From positions 1,007,394 to 1,071,393 of the forward strand of contig NC_011673.1 in assembly GCF_000150955.2 (NCBI RefSeq): a stretch of 64,000 bases of DNA. Direction: 5' to 3'. The DNA is from Phaeodactylum tricornutum CCAP 1055/1 (lineage: Eukaryota; Bacillariophyta; Bacillariophyceae; Surirellales; Neidiaceae). Below the pieces are notes generated by a model. It searched no databases, was not told where the DNA came from, and saw nothing but the letters and a program-made list of their open reading frames with translations. The position numbers and the translations under genes were made by a program. Below are positions 63,170 to 64,000 of this stretch, piece after piece. The stretch's first letter is position 1; every line of letters starts with the position of its first letter.

Positions 63170-64000
63170 AGGTGCATGTATAGTGGTTTCTTGGCTTATT
63201 TCACTGAGGTCTTTGATCTTTGCAGTACATCTTGAGTGGAGATATTCAGCATCAAACAGTCTGTTTGTATAATCTAGCGCCTAGTCCATGAACATTGCAA
63301 TTATCCTCAAATGTAGATAACGGATTCTTCAATACTCACGCAATGTATTGTTGATACAAAGAGAGAGTAAGATGAATAAAGGGGAAAGCCTTGTAAGGCC
63401 CCGATTGTATTGTAATTAATTGGTAACTCAATCGGTTTGACCTCGACTGAATTTAGAATTGTGAGTAGAGACAAATATGGATGTAATCTTTTCGAGTGCA
63501 AACAAATCCCTTGGAGCTCCCTTAGGAGTCTCAGTAGAATCAGTACTACTCTCCACGGATAGTCACATCACTGGGATAGTAATGTTCTGGTCAATTGTAT
63601 TCAAGGAGACCCTAGCCTCTGTACTGTCTTCTATGCGTTGATCCCGCAGAATCCAGATGACTGCAAATGAATGCAAATGAATGCATATGAATGCAAATGA
63701 ATGCAGATCAATGCAGATGAACATGAGACCCTTTGATTGTGTGCAGACTTATCTGCTTCGATTCAATCCCAGTTTGTAGACGTGGAGAAGGTATTTTCTT
63801 TACCTCTCAAGGGACGACCATAATAGAGAAAATCGCTTATGTAAAGATGATTTCTTGGTTGGCGAGACATGTCATCTTGCGTGTCACAACTGCTGCATCC
63901 TTAGATGCACACACGTGTCACTTCGCACTGCCTTCGCAAATGACATTTTGGTAATGACCCGAAAAACATTGCCTCTATCCGCAGCGTCGTACAGACAACG
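63170..64000. other. region after the gap, no gene recognised
   Basis: Sequence after the gap does not continue the SET protein recognisably in any frame. AT-rich, with a 10-bp tandem repeat at 63661-63720. Confidence 0.4.
63661..63720. repeat. 10-bp tandem repeat
   Basis: Six units of about ATGCAAATGA (variants atgcatatga, atgcagatca, atgcagatga). The period of 10 bp is close to one DNA turn. Confidence 0.9.

Noticed and set aside
1-64000. tRNA, rRNA and CRISPR elements
   Set aside because: I looked by eye for B-box-like GTTCGA-CC strings, rRNA blocks and spaced direct repeats and found none convincing. A covariance-model scan would be decisive.

Overview
This window is nuclear DNA from a diatom, most likely the pennate diatom Phaeodactylum tricornutum. 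Support for that: dense genes with few, short GT-AG introns; a plastid-targeting signal of the diatom type (A-T-A-F at the cleavage point of the protein at 56796); a mitochondrial monomeric isocitrate dehydrogenase; a Ty1/copia-type retroelement with the D-G-G-A-N protease motif I associate with diatom copia elements; and several protein families that I know only from diatoms or do not know at all. The species name is inference from recall. I could not run any search.

Layout. 1-4.9 kb: a mitochondrial-carrier-family protein and a two-exon monomeric NADP isocitrate dehydrogenase. 5-13.1 kb: a transposon island. An old retroelement gag remnant is followed by an unclassified repeat (copy A). That repeat is split by a young, complete-ended, short copia element with apparently identical LTRs and a 5-bp target duplication, and a solo LTR of the same family follows. 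13.9-38.6 kb: single-copy genes. These are a Gln-rich coiled-coil protein, an SDE2-like splicing/genome-maintenance protein carrying an inserted SPRY domain, two paralogous zinc-ribbon proteins, a rhomboid protease, a proline-rich protein with three basic-region repeats, PIG-L, a photolyase-like/alpha-beta hydrolase fusion, a sulfotransferase, a diatom-type unknown, ELP3, and a secreted unknown. 39-49 kb: a secreted Cys-rich repeat protein, a LysM protein, a two-exon Myb-domain protein and a three-exon plastid-type dihydrodipicolinate synthase. 49.1-51.2 kb: copy B of the unclassified repeat, inverted relative to A and also hit by an LTR of the same family, here heavily CpG-depleted. 52-64 kb: an ankyrin/RCC1/BTB/zinc-finger protein, a small plastid-targeted protein, a low-complexity protein with a 435-bp tandem duplication, and a signal-peptide SET-domain protein cut by an assembly gap.

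The genes do not form a pathway. They are ordinary eukaryotic neighbours with housekeeping roles: TCA cycle, lysine synthesis, GPI anchor synthesis, tRNA modification, splicing. Several reading frames are broken exactly at duplicated segments, which may reflect assembly of repeats or allele mixing rather than biology. The most novel items are the three 44-residue basic repeats, the SPRY insertion in SDE2, the paired zinc-ribbon family, the tandem SET-like halves behind a signal peptide, and the array of short inverted repeats inside the LTR. No tRNA, rRNA or CRISPR was found.
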